From the NCBI GenBank assembly GCA_020852705.1, contig JADZAP010000004.1, positions 17,486 through 81,485 of the forward strand: DNA of 64,000 bases, read 5' to 3'. Below the pieces are notes generated by a model. It saw only the letters and a program-made list of their open reading frames with translations. It was not told where the DNA came from and made no database searches. This DNA is from Ignavibacteria bacterium. GTDB taxonomy: Bacteria; Bacteroidota; Ignavibacteria; Tepidaquicellales; OLB5. Numbering within the stretch: the stretch's first letter is position 1; each line of letters opens with the position of its first letter. Shown in pieces: positions 38,921 through 50,235 of this stretch. A program made the translations under genes and the position numbers.

Positions 38921-41134
38921 ATGAAAATGAAATCAATATTTACATTAATATTTTTAGCAAGTTCAATTTTTGCGTCTGGTAATCTTTGGCAGGATGTTCA
39001 GCCGGGGAGCTTTGAAGTTAAAGGGAGTGTTTACATTACACCATTAGTATTCAGAACAGTATATTTGAACAATTCTGAACTATTTTCACTTTTACAATCA
39101 GCACCGTCAGAAATAAATGTGAAGGCAATAAATTCCAATTCAATAATAAACCTGCCTATGCCAAACGGAAAAAATCAGAAATTCCGTTTTTCCGAATCAC
39201 CTGTAATGGAGGCGGAACTTGCTGCAGGGCATCCTGAAATAAGATCATTTGTTGGACAGGGAATTGATGACCCTTACGCAACAGTAAGATTTGATATATC
39301 ACCTCTTGGCTTTCACGCAATGGTGCTCTCACCATTTGGCTGTGTTTTTATTGATCCCTTCAGTATGAATGAAACAGAGTACTATATATCATATTACAGA
39401 GATGATTTTAGACCTGCAGCACAAAGACATTTTACCTGTTTAACAGCAGGTGATAACAAACCTGTTATAAACAATTCTACTATTAAACGAACAGGTGAGC
39501 AGTTAAGAACTTACAGACTTGCAGTTGCCACAACAGGAGAATATACAACACTTTTAGGCGGACAGGCAAATACTCTTGCAAATATAAACACTACAGTTAA
39601 CAGAATAACCGGAGTATATGAACAGGATATGTCAGTACGGCTGACACTTATTGCAAATGAAATGGATATTATATATACAAATGGGGCAACTGACCCGTAT
39701 TCAAATAATAATGGCAATGCTATGCTAGGAGAGAATCAGTCAAATCTGGATAATGTAATTGGCAATGCTAATTATGATATAGGACATGTATTCAGTACAG
39801 GAGGTTTTGGAGGAATTGCCGGCTTGACTGTTGTATGTGTAACCGGGCAAAAAGGAAGAGGAGCAACAGGTTCAACAAATCCGGTAGGTGACCCCTGGGC
39901 GATTGATTATGTTGCGCATGAAATGGGGCATCAGTTTGGCGGAAATCACACACAGAATAATTTAAACTGCAACGCTAACCCGCCAACAGCATGGGAGCCG
40001 GGCAGCGGAGTAACTATAATGGGCTATGCAGGTGTTTGTCCCCCGAATTTAGCTAATAACAGTATCCCATATTTACACGGCGGTAATTTATTTGCTGAAA
40101 TGCTTCCTAATACACAAACAGGTTTGGCAAGTTCATGTCCGGTTGTAACTAATACAGGCAATAACCCGCCAAGTATTACAATGCCTGTAGTTTCATTGAC
40201 AATACCAATTTCCACACCTTTCAGTTTGACAGGTACAGCAACAGATCCCAATAATGATCCATTAACATATTCATGGGAGCAGTCAAATATTGGACCTCAG
40301 GGAAATCCGAATAATCCGGTTGGTAATGCACCTATTTTCCGACCGTTTACACCGGTTACAAATGGTACAAGGGTGTTTCCAAAACTATCAGATATAATAA
40401 ATAACACACAAACTTTAGGAGAAAGACTGCCAACTTATACAAGATTGTTAAGATTCAGACTTACTGTAAGAGATAACCGTGCAGGCGGGGGCGGTGTTGC
40501 CTCTGATGAAATTGTTTTTGACTGTATAGAAACTGCGGGTCCATTTTTGGTAACTTACCCAAATACAAATGTAACTATTGGCGGTACAATTACCGCAACA
40601 TGGGATGTTGCCAATACAAACACAGCACCTGTAAACTGTCAAAATGTAAAAATTTCACTCTCAACTGACGGAGGCCAGACATTTCCGACAATTCTGGCTG
40701 CTAGTACACCAAATGACGGTACCGAGGGTGTAACTTTACCTGCTATTGATAACACAACAGCAAGATTAAAAATTGAAGCTGCTGATAATATCTTTTTTGA
40801 TATGTCAAATGCTAATTTTACAATAACATCATCTATTGGAATTAACAATAATCAAACCGGAACGCCAATTGAATTTGGTTTATCTCAAAATTTCCCGAAC
40901 CCGTTCAATCCGGTAACGATTATTAATTTTGGTTTACCAAAAAAATCAGCAGTTACATTAAAGATATATGATGCATTAGGAAGAGAATCTGCGGTATTAA
41001 TAAATAATGAGATACGGACAGAAGGATTTTATAATATTGAATTTGATGCATCAAAGCTTCCAAGCGGAATTTATTATTACAGATTAGAAGGCGGAAGTTT
41101 TACTGACACAAAGAAAATGATAATGATTAAGTAA
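38921..41134 (+). CDS. Secreted reprolysin-like (M12B-type) zinc metalloprotease with T9SS sorting domain
   Basis: Zinc motif HEMGHQFGGNH; C-terminus FGLSQNFPNPFNPVTIINFGLP...KMIMIK. Confidence 0.92.
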   Translation: MKMKSIFTLIFLASSIFASGNLWQDVQPGSFEVKGSVYITPLVFRTVYLNNSELFSLLQSAPSEINVKAINSNSIINLPMPNGKNQKFRFSESPVMEAELAAGHPEIRSFVGQGIDDPYATVRFDISPLGFHAMVLSPFGCVFIDPFSMNETEYYISYYRDDFRPAAQRHFTCLTAGDNKPVINNSTIKRTGEQLRTYRLAVATTGEYTTLLGGQANTLANINTTVNRITGVYEQDMSVRLTLIANEMDIIYTNGATDPYSNNNGNAMLGENQSNLDNVIGNANYDIGHVFSTGGFGGIAGLTVVCVTGQKGRGATGSTNPVGDPWAIDYVAHEMGHQFGGNHTQNNLNCNANPPTAWEPGSGVTIMGYAGVCPPNLANNSIPYLHGGNLFAEMLPNTQTGLASSCPVVTNTGNNPPSITMPVVSLTIPISTPFSLTGTATDPNNDPLTYSWEQSNIGPQGNPNNPVGNAPIFRPFTPVTNGTRVFPKLSDIINNTQTLGERLPTYTRLLRFRLTVRDNRAGGGGVASDEIVFDCIETAGPFLVTYPNTNVTIGGTITATWDVANTNTAPVNCQNVKISLSTDGGQTFPTILAASTPNDGTEGVTLPAIDNTTARLKIEAADNIFFDMSNANFTITSSIGINNNQTGTPIEFGLSQNFPNPFNPVTIINFGLPKKSAVTLKIYDALGRESAVLINNEIRTEGFYNIEFDASKLPSGIYYYRLEGGSFTDTKKMIMIK

Positions 41135-41154
41135 ATACATTTAAGATAAATTTC

Positions 41155-41183
41155 AAAAACCCCTGTAATATCAGGGGTTTTTT
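41155..41183 (+). terminator. Rho-independent terminator
   Basis: AAAAACCCCTG-taatat-CAGGGGTTTTTT. Confidence 0.88.
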
Positions 41184-41281
41184 ATTTCTGTAATTTGAAA
41201 ATTTTAACTATATTGCGTGTTATTGAATTGAATTTGTCTTTTAAATTGGACATATTTGGTCTGATATAAAATAATATATTA

Positions 41282-41560
41282 GTGATACAAATAAATAATT
41301 CGGATAAATTACCCTTAAATGAAATTACAAAATCTGTTTCAGATTTACAGATTGGAGAAACGGCATTAATCAGCACTGTTGGTGATGATTGTATTGATAT
41401 TCATTGTCATTGTTTAAGATTAATGGAACTTGGTTTTACACCCGGGCAGGAAGTAACAATAGTGGCTAAATCACCATTTAAAGACCCTGTTGCAGTTTCA
41501 ATACGAGGAACAATAATAGCATTAAGAAAAAGTGAAGCAGAATGCATTAAGATATTATAA
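41282..41560 (+). CDS. feoA: Ferrous iron transport protein A
   Basis: CLRLMELGFTPGQEVTIVAKSPFKDPVAVSIRGTIIALRKSEA; precedes feoB. GTG start. Confidence 0.88.
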   Translation: MIQINNSDKLPLNEITKSVSDLQIGETALISTVGDDCIDIHCHCLRLMELGFTPGQEVTIVAKSPFKDPVAVSIRGTIIALRKSEAECIKIL

Positions 41561-41562
41561 TT

Positions 41563-43629
41563 ATGACATTGAAACTGAATCAAAAAGACTGCCATAATAC
41601 CCTAACAGAATTTATTTCAGAAGATGATACACCGGTAATTGCCTTGGTTGGAATGCCTAATTCAGGCAAGACAACATTATTTAATACATTAACAGGATCA
41701 AACTTTAAAACATCCAATTATCCTGGTGCAACTGTAGAGTACTCCACAGGTAAACTAAATGAGGAATACGGATTAAGAGCAAATATAATGGATTCACCGG
41801 GAATAATAAGTCTGAATCCAAGTTCACCTGATGAAGAAATAGCAATTGACGGATTGTTTAACAATCCAAAATTCGGAGTAGCGGATGTAGTAATAGTAAC
41901 CTGCGATGTAACACAGCTTTCACGTCAGTTATTTTTAGTTAATCAGGTAATTTCAACCGGATACAAAACTATTGTTGCATTAACAATGAATGACCTTTTG
42001 GATAAGAAACAGATTTATGTTGATGCAGAAAAATTAGAAACTCTGCTTAAATGTCCGGTTATAAAAATTAACAGCAAGAAAAAATCAGGTATTCAAGAAT
42101 TAATTAAAACAGCTAACTCAGTTTACAAAGAAACAGACCACAGTATTTACAAGACACTAATTCACAAACCACCTATTCCGGATATTGAAGATGTAGCAAG
42201 ACTGTATGACTATACTGAAGAAATAGAACAAAAAGTTATTAAACATTCAAAAAGAGAAATTGATTTAGATGTGATCAATAAAAATACTTTTAAATCACTT
42301 TCAAGGATACCTGATGCTGGTTCATTAAAATTAGATAAATATTTCCTTCACCCGTTTTGGGGTATAATAATTTTTGTAATTTCTATGGGGATTATCTTTA
42401 CCTCAATTTTCTGGATTGCTCAGCCATTGATGGATCTAATTGATTCAGGTTTCAGTGATCTTAGTACTTTAGTAACAGAAATATTACCTCAAAATACATG
42501 GTACAGCGATTTGATTACAAACGGTTTGATAAACGGATTTGGTGCTGTAATGGTATTTGTGCCGCAAATTGTTATTCTGTTTATTTTTCTAGGGTTATTG
42601 GAAGATACAGGATATTTAGCAAGAGCTGCTATGTTAATAGATAAACCGCTTACAAAATTCGGTTTAAACGGAAGATCATTTATACCCATGCTTTCGGGGT
42701 TTGCATGCGCAATACCTGCAATTATGGCGGCAAGAACAATTTCAAACCGCAGGGAGAGATTTTTAACAATATTGGTAATACCATTAATGAGCTGCAGTGC
42801 CAGACTACCGGTTTATGCAATGCTGCTTGCATTTCTAGTGCCGCCGGGTAAACCATGGATTGGGGGTATTGGGCTTGGTGCATTATACTTCTTCAGTATA
42901 ATTTCAGGGGCAGTAACGGCGGGTATAATCAATAAGTTCAAAAAGACTAATGAGAAATCAACTTTTATGCTGGAACTTCCTCCCTACCGGCTTCCGGTTT
43001 TTAGGCACATATTTAAAAATACATATTATAAAGCATTAATTTATGTAAAACAGGCGGGACCGATAATTATAGTTTTTTCATTGGTATTATGGGCATTAAC
43101 ATTTTTCCCAAATCAGGAACCGGTAATACCACCTGAAAAAACTGCCGGTTTAACGGAAGAGGCGGTAACACATTTAAAAGAATCTGAAAGACTAAATACT
43201 TCTTATGCAGCAACTATTGGGAAATATGTTTTTGAGCCGGTAATTAAACCGCTTGGCTGGGATTGGCGAATTGGTGTTTCGTTAATTTCAGCATTTGCAG
43301 CACGCGAAATATTTGTGAGTGCAATGGCAATAACTTTTGATATAACAGAAAGTGAAGATAATGAAGATAATTTTCAGAAATCAATTTTAGGATCAATGCG
43401 AGAGGCACGCTCACCTGACGGTACAAGACCGCTTTTTACAACTGCCTCAACAATAGCTTTAATAATTTATTTCATGTTTGCTATGCAGTGCCTTTCAACC
43501 GTTGCAGTTGCAAGGAAGGAAACGGGTTCATGGAAGATTCCTTTAATTCAGATAGGTTTATTTACTGCAATGGCATATATTTTTGCATTTATTACATATA
43601 GAGGGCTAAATTTAATAGGAATCCATTAA
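41563..43629 (+). CDS. feoB: Ferrous iron transport protein B
   Basis: GMPNSGKTTLFNTLTG, MDSPGIISL, MLSGFACAIPAIMAARTISNRRERFLTILVIPLMSCSARLPVYAML. Confidence 0.96.
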   Translation: MTLKLNQKDCHNTLTEFISEDDTPVIALVGMPNSGKTTLFNTLTGSNFKTSNYPGATVEYSTGKLNEEYGLRANIMDSPGIISLNPSSPDEEIAIDGLFNNPKFGVADVVIVTCDVTQLSRQLFLVNQVISTGYKTIVALTMNDLLDKKQIYVDAEKLETLLKCPVIKINSKKKSGIQELIKTANSVYKETDHSIYKTLIHKPPIPDIEDVARLYDYTEEIEQKVIKHSKREIDLDVINKNTFKSLSRIPDAGSLKLDKYFLHPFWGIIIFVISMGIIFTSIFWIAQPLMDLIDSGFSDLSTLVTEILPQNTWYSDLITNGLINGFGAVMVFVPQIVILFIFLGLLEDTGYLARAAMLIDKPLTKFGLNGRSFIPMLSGFACAIPAIMAARTISNRRERFLTILVIPLMSCSARLPVYAMLLAFLVPPGKPWIGGIGLGALYFFSIISGAVTAGIINKFKKTNEKSTFMLELPPYRLPVFRHIFKNTYYKALIYVKQAGPIIIVFSLVLWALTFFPNQEPVIPPEKTAGLTEEAVTHLKESERLNTSYAATIGKYVFEPVIKPLGWDWRIGVSLISAFAAREIFVSAMAITFDITESEDNEDNFQKSILGSMREARSPDGTRPLFTTASTIALIIYFMFAMQCLSTVAVARKETGSWKIPLIQIGLFTAMAYIFAFITYRGLNLIGIH

Positions 43630-43702
43630 CTGTTTAACTGATTTTACAATTTGATTTTTAAATTTTCCTTATTAAATTTGAAAAATAAATGAGGTAACTA
43701 AT

Positions 43703-44059
43703 ATGAAAACAATAACAAAGCTGATTTCTGTTTCAATATTATTAATAATAATTTACATAAGTTTTTCAGCAGGAGATGCAAATGCAGGTAAATCCAATTG
43801 CGAAGCATATATTTATGTATCAAACAATTCATTGTTTGAAATTAATCTGACAATTGACGGATTTCCTTCGGGTAACCTGCTTGTAGGCAAGAGCAAAACA
43901 TATACAATTAATCTGCAGAATGATCAGGGAAAAAGGATAAAGGTTAAAGCTGAATATCAGGATCCGGATTACATTGACCCCAAAGCAATTAATTATGTTA
44001 CCAAAACAAAGGTAGAGTGTGGCGGAAGTGATTCAGTTTTTGTAGCATTTACAAAGTAA
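43703..44059 (+). CDS. Small secreted protein (PEGA-like)
   Basis: Signal peptide; IYVSNNSLFEINLTIDGFPSGNLLVGKSKTYTINL. Confidence 0.7.
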   Translation: MKTITKLISVSILLIIIYISFSAGDANAGKSNCEAYIYVSNNSLFEINLTIDGFPSGNLLVGKSKTYTINLQNDQGKRIKVKAEYQDPDYIDPKAINYVTKTKVECGGSDSVFVAFTK

Positions 44060-44078
44060 GTTTTAATAAATTTCAGAT

Positions 44079-44103
44079 GCCCGGATTACACCGGGCTTTT
44101 TTT
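44079..44103 (+). terminator. Rho-independent terminator
   Basis: GCCCGG-attaca-CCGGGC-TTTTTTT. Confidence 0.88.
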
Positions 44104-44329
44104 ATGGAAATGGATATAAATAATATAACAAATATTTTGCAAAATTTTATTTTCAATATTTTAAAATTACCTCTTTAGCAAAAATCTGATATTTATAAAT
44201 CAATATTATTCAAAAATTATCAACAAATACTTGGCTTAATAATAAAATAATAAACTTTCCTTTAAAAATTGCAATTATTAAGCAATTAAGTTATTTTTGT
44301 TAATTATAAATTATTGCTGATAAAATAAC

Positions 44330-46108
44330 ATGCATATAATAGATTGGGTAATTATAGTATTATATTTCATTATCAGTCTTGGTATTGGATTATATTATTA
44401 CCGAAAAGCCAGCGGGAGTACGGAAGATTTCTTTTTAACAGGCAGAAAACTGCCCTGGTGGCTTGCCGGTTTAAGTATGGTTGCAACTACATTTGCTGCA
44501 GATACTCCGCTTGCTGTAACAGAACTTGTTGGTCAAAACGGAATAGCCGGGAACTGGTTGTGGTGGAATATGATGATAGGCGGAATGCTTACAGTATTTT
44601 TCTTTGCGAAGCTTTGGCGCAGAGCAGGGATTTTAACAGATGTAGAATTTATTGAGCTTAGATATTCAGGCAAATCTGCATCATTTCTTCGGGGATTTAA
44701 ATCGCTTTACCTTGGAATATTTATGAACTGCATAATTATGGGCTGGGTAAATTTGGCAATGGGAAAAATACTGCTTGGTATGTTTCCGGAATATGTTAAT
44801 GAAAATAATGTAATATACTTTTTAGCACTTGCAATGTTTATAACAGCAGTATATTCTGCAATTTCAGGATTATGGGGAGTAGCAGTAACAGATGCGTTTC
44901 AATTTGTACTTGCAATGGCAGGATGTATAATATTAGCAATAATTGTAGTAAACTCACCTGAAATTGGCGGAATCAGCGGATTGGAAGCAAAGCTTCCGGA
45001 ATGGGCATTAAGGTTTACTCCTCAGATTGGGGGAGAAACGGGAACTTCAAGCGGCGCAAGCGGAATTTTAATGATGACTGTATCAACTTTTCTGGCTTTT
45101 ATAGGTATTCAATGGTGGGCTAGCTGGTATCCAGGCGCAGAACCGGGTGGCGGTGGTTATGTAGCGCAAAGAATGATGTCCGCCAAAGACGAGAAAAACT
45201 CACTACTTGCAACGTTGTTCTTTCAAGTAGCCCACTATTGTATTCGCCCGTGGCCATGGATTCTAGTTGGACTTGCAGCAATTGTTTTATATCCAGAGTT
45301 ATCTATGGCAGATAAGGGATTAGGTTATGTAAAAGCTATGAACCAATTTCTGCCTGTTGGCTTAAAGGGTTTACTGCTAGCAGCATTTTTTGCTGCATAT
45401 ATGTCAACAATTTCAACCCACCTAAACTGGGGAACATCTTACTTTATTAATGATTTTTACAAACGGTTCATACAGCCCGGAAAACCGGAAAAAACTTATG
45501 TAAATATTTCGAGGGTAATGACGATTGTGTTTATGGTTATTTCAGTTTTTGTAACAATGTTTATGTCAACCATTTCAGGTGTGTGGGCTTTTGTGATAGA
45601 GTGCGGGGCAGGACTTGGATTAATACTGATACTTCGCTGGTATTGGTGGAGGATAAATGCAATTTCTGAAATTACAGCAACAGTAACACCATTTATAGTT
45701 TACGGCATTCTGCATTTTGGCAATTTCAATATAAAGTTTCCCGAAACACTTTTTATAATAGTGCCTGTAACAACAATTGCATGGTTAATAGCAGTATTTG
45801 TAACTAAACCGGTTGAGCCAAGAAAACTAGAACTGTTTTATAAACGGGTTCACCCTGGTGGAATTGGCTGGAAACCTTTCAAAGAAAAACACCCTGAAAT
45901 AAAAGCAGACCGCGGGTATCTAGTATTGTTTATTGATTGGGTACTTGGGATAATATTGGTATATATGTATTTGTTTGGAATTGGCAAAATTATTTTAGGC
46001 GATAATATTGCGGGAATAATATACATTTTACTTGGAACAATTGCGGGATGGATAATTTTGAAACACGTAAATTATCTAGGCTGGGATGATGTTAAATTCA
46101 CCAAGTAA
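44330..46108 (+). CDS. Sodium:solute symporter family protein
   Basis: SSS-family topology; STEDFFLTGRKLPWWLAGLSMVATTFAADTPLAVTELV. Confidence 0.9.
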   Translation: MHIIDWVIIVLYFIISLGIGLYYYRKASGSTEDFFLTGRKLPWWLAGLSMVATTFAADTPLAVTELVGQNGIAGNWLWWNMMIGGMLTVFFFAKLWRRAGILTDVEFIELRYSGKSASFLRGFKSLYLGIFMNCIIMGWVNLAMGKILLGMFPEYVNENNVIYFLALAMFITAVYSAISGLWGVAVTDAFQFVLAMAGCIILAIIVVNSPEIGGISGLEAKLPEWALRFTPQIGGETGTSSGASGILMMTVSTFLAFIGIQWWASWYPGAEPGGGGYVAQRMMSAKDEKNSLLATLFFQVAHYCIRPWPWILVGLAAIVLYPELSMADKGLGYVKAMNQFLPVGLKGLLLAAFFAAYMSTISTHLNWGTSYFINDFYKRFIQPGKPEKTYVNISRVMTIVFMVISVFVTMFMSTISGVWAFVIECGAGLGLILILRWYWWRINAISEITATVTPFIVYGILHFGNFNIKFPETLFIIVPVTTIAWLIAVFVTKPVEPRKLELFYKRVHPGGIGWKPFKEKHPEIKADRGYLVLFIDWVLGIILVYMYLFGIGKIILGDNIAGIIYILLGTIAGWIILKHVNYLGWDDVKFTK

Positions 46109-46179
46109 TATGTTTTAGCGGGATACATAACAAATACATTTACATGCAAATACATACTAAAAAGAAGAATTAACAATTA

Positions 46180-47049
46180 ATGGGTTTTTCATATTATTAC
46201 AGGGAATTTATGAGGTATCTGAAGACAGCTAAATCAGCTGTGTTCAGTTCAACAATAGTAATAGCTTTAGCGGTGCTGCTGCTTGGGATATATCTGACAA
46301 TTTCAATCAATTCAGTAAAACTGTTAAAGCTTATTCGTGATAAAGTAGAAATTGATGCATATTTAGTGGATCAGATAAAGCCGGCAGATATTAGTAAACT
46401 TACAGCTGAGATAAAAACTATTGGCGGTGTAAAAAATGTTTCATACATATCAAAGGAAGAAGCAGCAAAAATATTTGCCGAGGAATTTGGACAGGATATT
46501 TTAGAGGTATTTGACTACAATCCCCTGCCCCCTTCAATCAAAATAAATCTGTATGATGAGTATAAAACAATTGACAGAATTGAAAAAATAAAAGCTGAAC
46601 TGCAAAAGAATAAAGAAATTACAGATATAGTTTATGCACAGAAAAACCTTGAAATAATTGAAAGAAACTCACAATCACTTGTATTCCTTAATTTAAGCTT
46701 ACTTTTTATTATAACCTTTGCCTCAATATTTTTAATTGGCAATACAATCAGATTAATGATTGTAAATAAAAAGGATACAATTGAAATAATGAAGCTAATT
46801 GGTGCTACAAAAGAAACTATACGCACACCATTTATTATGGAAGGGTTTTTTCAGGGATTTACAGGCAGTTTACTTGCAGTAATTATTCTGCAGTTATTTT
46901 TAGGGTATTTTTATGCTACATATACAAATAATGATTTCAATTTTTCAATAATAGATACTAAATTCCTGATTTTACTTGTTATTTTTGGATCATTATTAGG
47001 TACATTTGGCAGTGCAATATCAATTAGAAGATATTTAAAATTCGGATAA
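46180..47049 (+). CDS. ftsX: Cell division protein FtsX
   Basis: TM1, extracellular domain VKNVSYISKEEAAKIFAEEFGQDILEVFDYNPLPPSIKINL, LIGATKETIRTPFIMEGFFQGFTGS. Confidence 0.92.
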   Translation: MGFSYYYREFMRYLKTAKSAVFSSTIVIALAVLLLGIYLTISINSVKLLKLIRDKVEIDAYLVDQIKPADISKLTAEIKTIGGVKNVSYISKEEAAKIFAEEFGQDILEVFDYNPLPPSIKINLYDEYKTIDRIEKIKAELQKNKEITDIVYAQKNLEIIERNSQSLVFLNLSLLFIITFASIFLIGNTIRLMIVNKKDTIEIMKLIGATKETIRTPFIMEGFFQGFTGSLLAVIILQLFLGYFYATYTNNDFNFSIIDTKFLILLVIFGSLLGTFGSAISIRRYLKFG

Positions 47050-47147
47050 ATTCACAATTTTAAGCAAAATACTAAAATCCTTAAAAAAACAAATATTTTT
47101 TTACAGATATTGCATTTTCTTACATTTTTAACTACTTTTGTATAGAA

Positions 47148-47558
47148 ATGTCAGAATTTAAAAAGTTTGACCAGAAAAATTGGGTAGCAACCAATTTGAA
47201 TTATAAAAAAGATTCCGGCAATTGGGCGTGGATTTTACACAGAATAACCGGAATTGCATTAATTGCATATTTATTTATGCATATTTTATCCCTTTCTCCA
47301 TTATCTCAGGGAAGAGCAGCATTCAATGAATTTATAAGTCATTACACTACCCCCTTTTTTATGGTTTTAGAGTGGCTTCTGTTTGCATTTGTGCTTTTTC
47401 ATTCATTAAATGGTATCCGAATAGTAGTAGTTGACTGGGCAGATGGTGCAAGATACCATAAAGCACTGTACAGGTATTCTATTGTTATTGGAGTGGTTAT
47501 GTTTTTCGCAATGGGATATGTAATGTTTTCACACGAAATAAATAAATTATTCAGGTAA
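47148..47558 (+). CDS. sdhC: Succinate dehydrogenase cytochrome b556-type subunit (SdhC)
   Basis: WAWILHRITGIALIAYLFMHILSLS...LFAFVLFHSLNGIRIVVVDW. Confidence 0.85.
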   Translation: MSEFKKFDQKNWVATNLNYKKDSGNWAWILHRITGIALIAYLFMHILSLSPLSQGRAAFNEFISHYTTPFFMVLEWLLFAFVLFHSLNGIRIVVVDWADGARYHKALYRYSIVIGVVMFFAMGYVMFSHEINKLFR

Positions 47559-47569
47559 AAAGATTAAAG

Positions 47570-47959
47570 TTGTATAAGCACAAAAATACACAGGGTTCAG
47601 GTTCATTCAGCTGGGTTTTTCAGCGGGTAACAGGACTAATTCTGGTTGTTGTTATGATAGGACATTATATATTAATGCATTATACACCTGAGTCAGGTCA
47701 CACTTATGATGCGGTTTTAGCACGAATGCAGAGCAATTGGTACAGAGTGCTGGATCTTACCTTTATTGTCCTTGGTATGTATCACGGTTTGAACGGTGTT
47801 TGGGGTATTTTCAGGGATTACAAACTGAAATCATGGCAAACCATAACAATTATAAGTTTATTGCTAGTTTTTGGTTTAGCATTCACACTTTGGGGAATAA
47901 AGACTGTACTTGATATTCCCTATGTTCAAACTTCAACAAGCGGGCTAATAGGAAAATAG
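47570..47959 (+). CDS. sdhD: Succinate dehydrogenase membrane anchor subunit (SdhD-like)
   Basis: SFSWVFQRVTGLILVVVMIGHYILMHY...GMYHGLNGVWGIFRDY; TTG start. Confidence 0.82.
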   Translation: MYKHKNTQGSGSFSWVFQRVTGLILVVVMIGHYILMHYTPESGHTYDAVLARMQSNWYRVLDLTFIVLGMYHGLNGVWGIFRDYKLKSWQTITIISLLLVFGLAFTLWGIKTVLDIPYVQTSTSGLIGK

Positions 47960-48004
47960 CTGCACCATTAAAATAACTTTTTTCAATCAAAAAGGAGAAA
48001 ACAA

Positions 48005-48202
48005 ATGGAAAAAATCAACGAAATCAAAGCAATGCTTGATGAAATGGGCAAGGACCTGGAAAAATTTTACAGCAAAGGACAGAATTCTGCCGGAACAAGG
48101 TTAAGGAAATCACTGAACGAGGTAAGAAAAAAATGCCAGGAAATGAGAAATGAGATACAGACAATAAGGCAGGAAAGAAAATCGTCTGCACCTAGCGCGT
48201 AG
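48005..48202 (+). CDS. Histone H1-like (Hc1-family) small protein
   Basis: 65 aa: MEKINEIKAMLDEMGKDLEKFYSKGQNSAGTRLRKSLNEVRKKCQEMRNEIQTIRQERKSSAPSA; Hc1-like pattern, strong SD. Confidence 0.75.
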   Translation: MEKINEIKAMLDEMGKDLEKFYSKGQNSAGTRLRKSLNEVRKKCQEMRNEIQTIRQERKSSAPSA

Positions 48203-48428
48203 TGAAGTTTTAAGGGTATATAGAAGAAAACGATTTTTACAGTTTTATTAAGTAGCGGTTTAAGCGGAGAATTTTTTATACCGTATTAAATTGCTACTTA
48301 TTTTTATTTATGAATGAATTAAATTTTTTATTCATTTATGGAATTAAATCTAGCTTCTTTTAATTTATATTAAAAGAGCTTTTAGTATTTATTTATTTAA
48401 GTTAACCAGTATAGGCAAAAAGTATTAG

Positions 48429-50225
48429 ATGAACAGCAAAATCAGAAATTTTTGTATTATAGCGCATATTGATCATGGAAAATCAACATTAGCAGACAGA
48501 CTTATTGAAGAAACCCATACAATAGCAAAACGCAATATGATAAAGCAGGTTCTTGATGATATGGACCTTGAACAGGAGCGAGGCATAACAATAAAACTTC
48601 ATGCTATTCAGCTTAAATATAAAGCTAAAAACAATGAATTATACACCTTGAATCTTATAGATACACCCGGTCATGTTGATTTTTCATACGAAGTATCACG
48701 CTCGCTTGCAGCATGTGAAGGTGCTTTGCTTGTTGTTGATGCATCACAGGGAATTGAGGCACAAACAGTATCTAACCTGTATTTAGCAATTGATGCAAAC
48801 CTGACAATAATTCCGGTAATAAATAAAGTTGACCTGCCGAGTGCAAACGTAGAAAATGTTAAAAGCCAGATAATTGAGCTTTTGGGATGTAATGATGACG
48901 AAATAATTCTTGCCAGCGCTAAAGCAAACATAGGAACAGAAGATATACTTGAGTCAATTGTTCACCGCATACCGGCACCGAAAATTAATGAAAATGCTCC
49001 GTTAAGAGCATTGGTGTTTGATTCCACTTTTGATGCATACCGCGGAATTATTGTATATTTAAGGGTTGTAGATGGTATATTAAAGAAAGGCGACAGAGTA
49101 AAGTTTTTTGCAACAGAAATTCCAAGTGATGCTGAAGAAGTTGGCACTCTGAGAATGAACAGAGTTGAATCAGGGGTGCTGCACTCAGGAGATGTTGGTT
49201 ATATGGTAACAGGAATTAAAACAGCATCAGAGCTGCTGGTTGGTGATACTATTGTAAATACCGCAAATCCTGCAAGGGAACCTCTTGGGGGCTACAAGAA
49301 AATAAAGCCGATGGTATTTTCAGGTATATATCCTTCATCAAGCGATGATTTTGAAGATCTGCGGGAATCATTAATAAAACTTAAAACCAATGATGCTTCT
49401 CTTATATTTGAACCCGAGACTTCATCAGCACTTGGATTTGGATTTCGCTGCGGGTTTTTGGGTTTGCTTCATATGGAAATAACTCAGGAAAGACTTGACA
49501 GGGAATACAACCAAACTATAATTACAACAGTACCAAATGTAGAATATCAGGTTTACAGAACTGATGGTGAGATGGTACTAGTTGATAACCCTTCGCAAAT
49601 GCCTCCGGTTGGCAATATTGATCATGTTAAAGAACCATACATTAGAGCACAAATTTTAACCCCCAGCGATTATATGGGTAATATTATGAAGCTTGCAAAT
49701 GATAGGCGCGGAGTATTTGTTTCAACAAATTACTTATCACCAACAAAGGCAGATTTGATATTTGAATTTCCGCTTTCTGAAATAATATTTGATTTTCATG
49801 ATAAACTGAAATCAATTTCAAAAGGATACGCTTCTTTAGATTATGAATTTATTGAATATCGCCAAAGCGATCTTGTTAAGCTGGATATTCTGCTTAATAA
49901 TGAACCTGTTGATGCACTTTCATCGATAGTACACCGTACAAAAAGCTATGAATACGGCAGAAAGCTTTGTCATAAATTAAAGGAACTTATTCCGAGACAG
50001 ATGTTTGAAATAGTGATACAGGGTGCCATTGGCGCTAAAATAATTTCAAGAGAAACTGTTAAAGCACTAAGGAAAAATGTAATTGCAAAGTGTTACGGAG
50101 GCGATATATCCAGAAAGCGAAAGCTGTTAGAAAAACAGAAGGAAGGCAAAAAAAGAATGAAACAAGTTGGAGCAGTACAGCTTCCGCAGGAAGCATTTTT
50201 AGCTGTTTTGGCAATTGATGAATAA
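48429..50225 (+). CDS. lepA: Elongation factor 4
   Basis: [64 protein letters not shown]. Confidence 0.98.
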   Translation: MNSKIRNFCIIAHIDHGKSTLADRLIEETHTIAKRNMIKQVLDDMDLEQERGITIKLHAIQLKYKAKNNELYTLNLIDTPGHVDFSYEVSRSLAACEGALLVVDASQGIEAQTVSNLYLAIDANLTIIPVINKVDLPSANVENVKSQIIELLGCNDDEIILASAKANIGTEDILESIVHRIPAPKINENAPLRALVFDSTFDAYRGIIVYLRVVDGILKKGDRVKFFATEIPSDAEEVGTLRMNRVESGVLHSGDVGYMVTGIKTASELLVGDTIVNTANPAREPLGGYKKIKPMVFSGIYPSSSDDFEDLRESLIKLKTNDASLIFEPETSSALGFGFRCGFLGLLHMEITQERLDREYNQTIITTVPNVEYQVYRTDGEMVLVDNPSQMPPVGNIDHVKEPYIRAQILTPSDYMGNIMKLANDRRGVFVSTNYLSPTKADLIFEFPLSEIIFDFHDKLKSISKGYASLDYEFIEYRQSDLVKLDILLNNEPVDALSSIVHRTKSYEYGRKLCHKLKELIPRQMFEIVIQGAIGAKIISRETVKALRKNVIAKCYGGDISRKRKLLEKQKEGKKRMKQVGAVQLPQEAFLAVLAIDE

Positions 50226-50235
50226 AATTTGATAA

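Noticed and set aside
41184-41281. Fur box upstream of feoA
   Set aside because: No convincing GATAATGATAATCATTATC-like 19-mer in the intergenic region.
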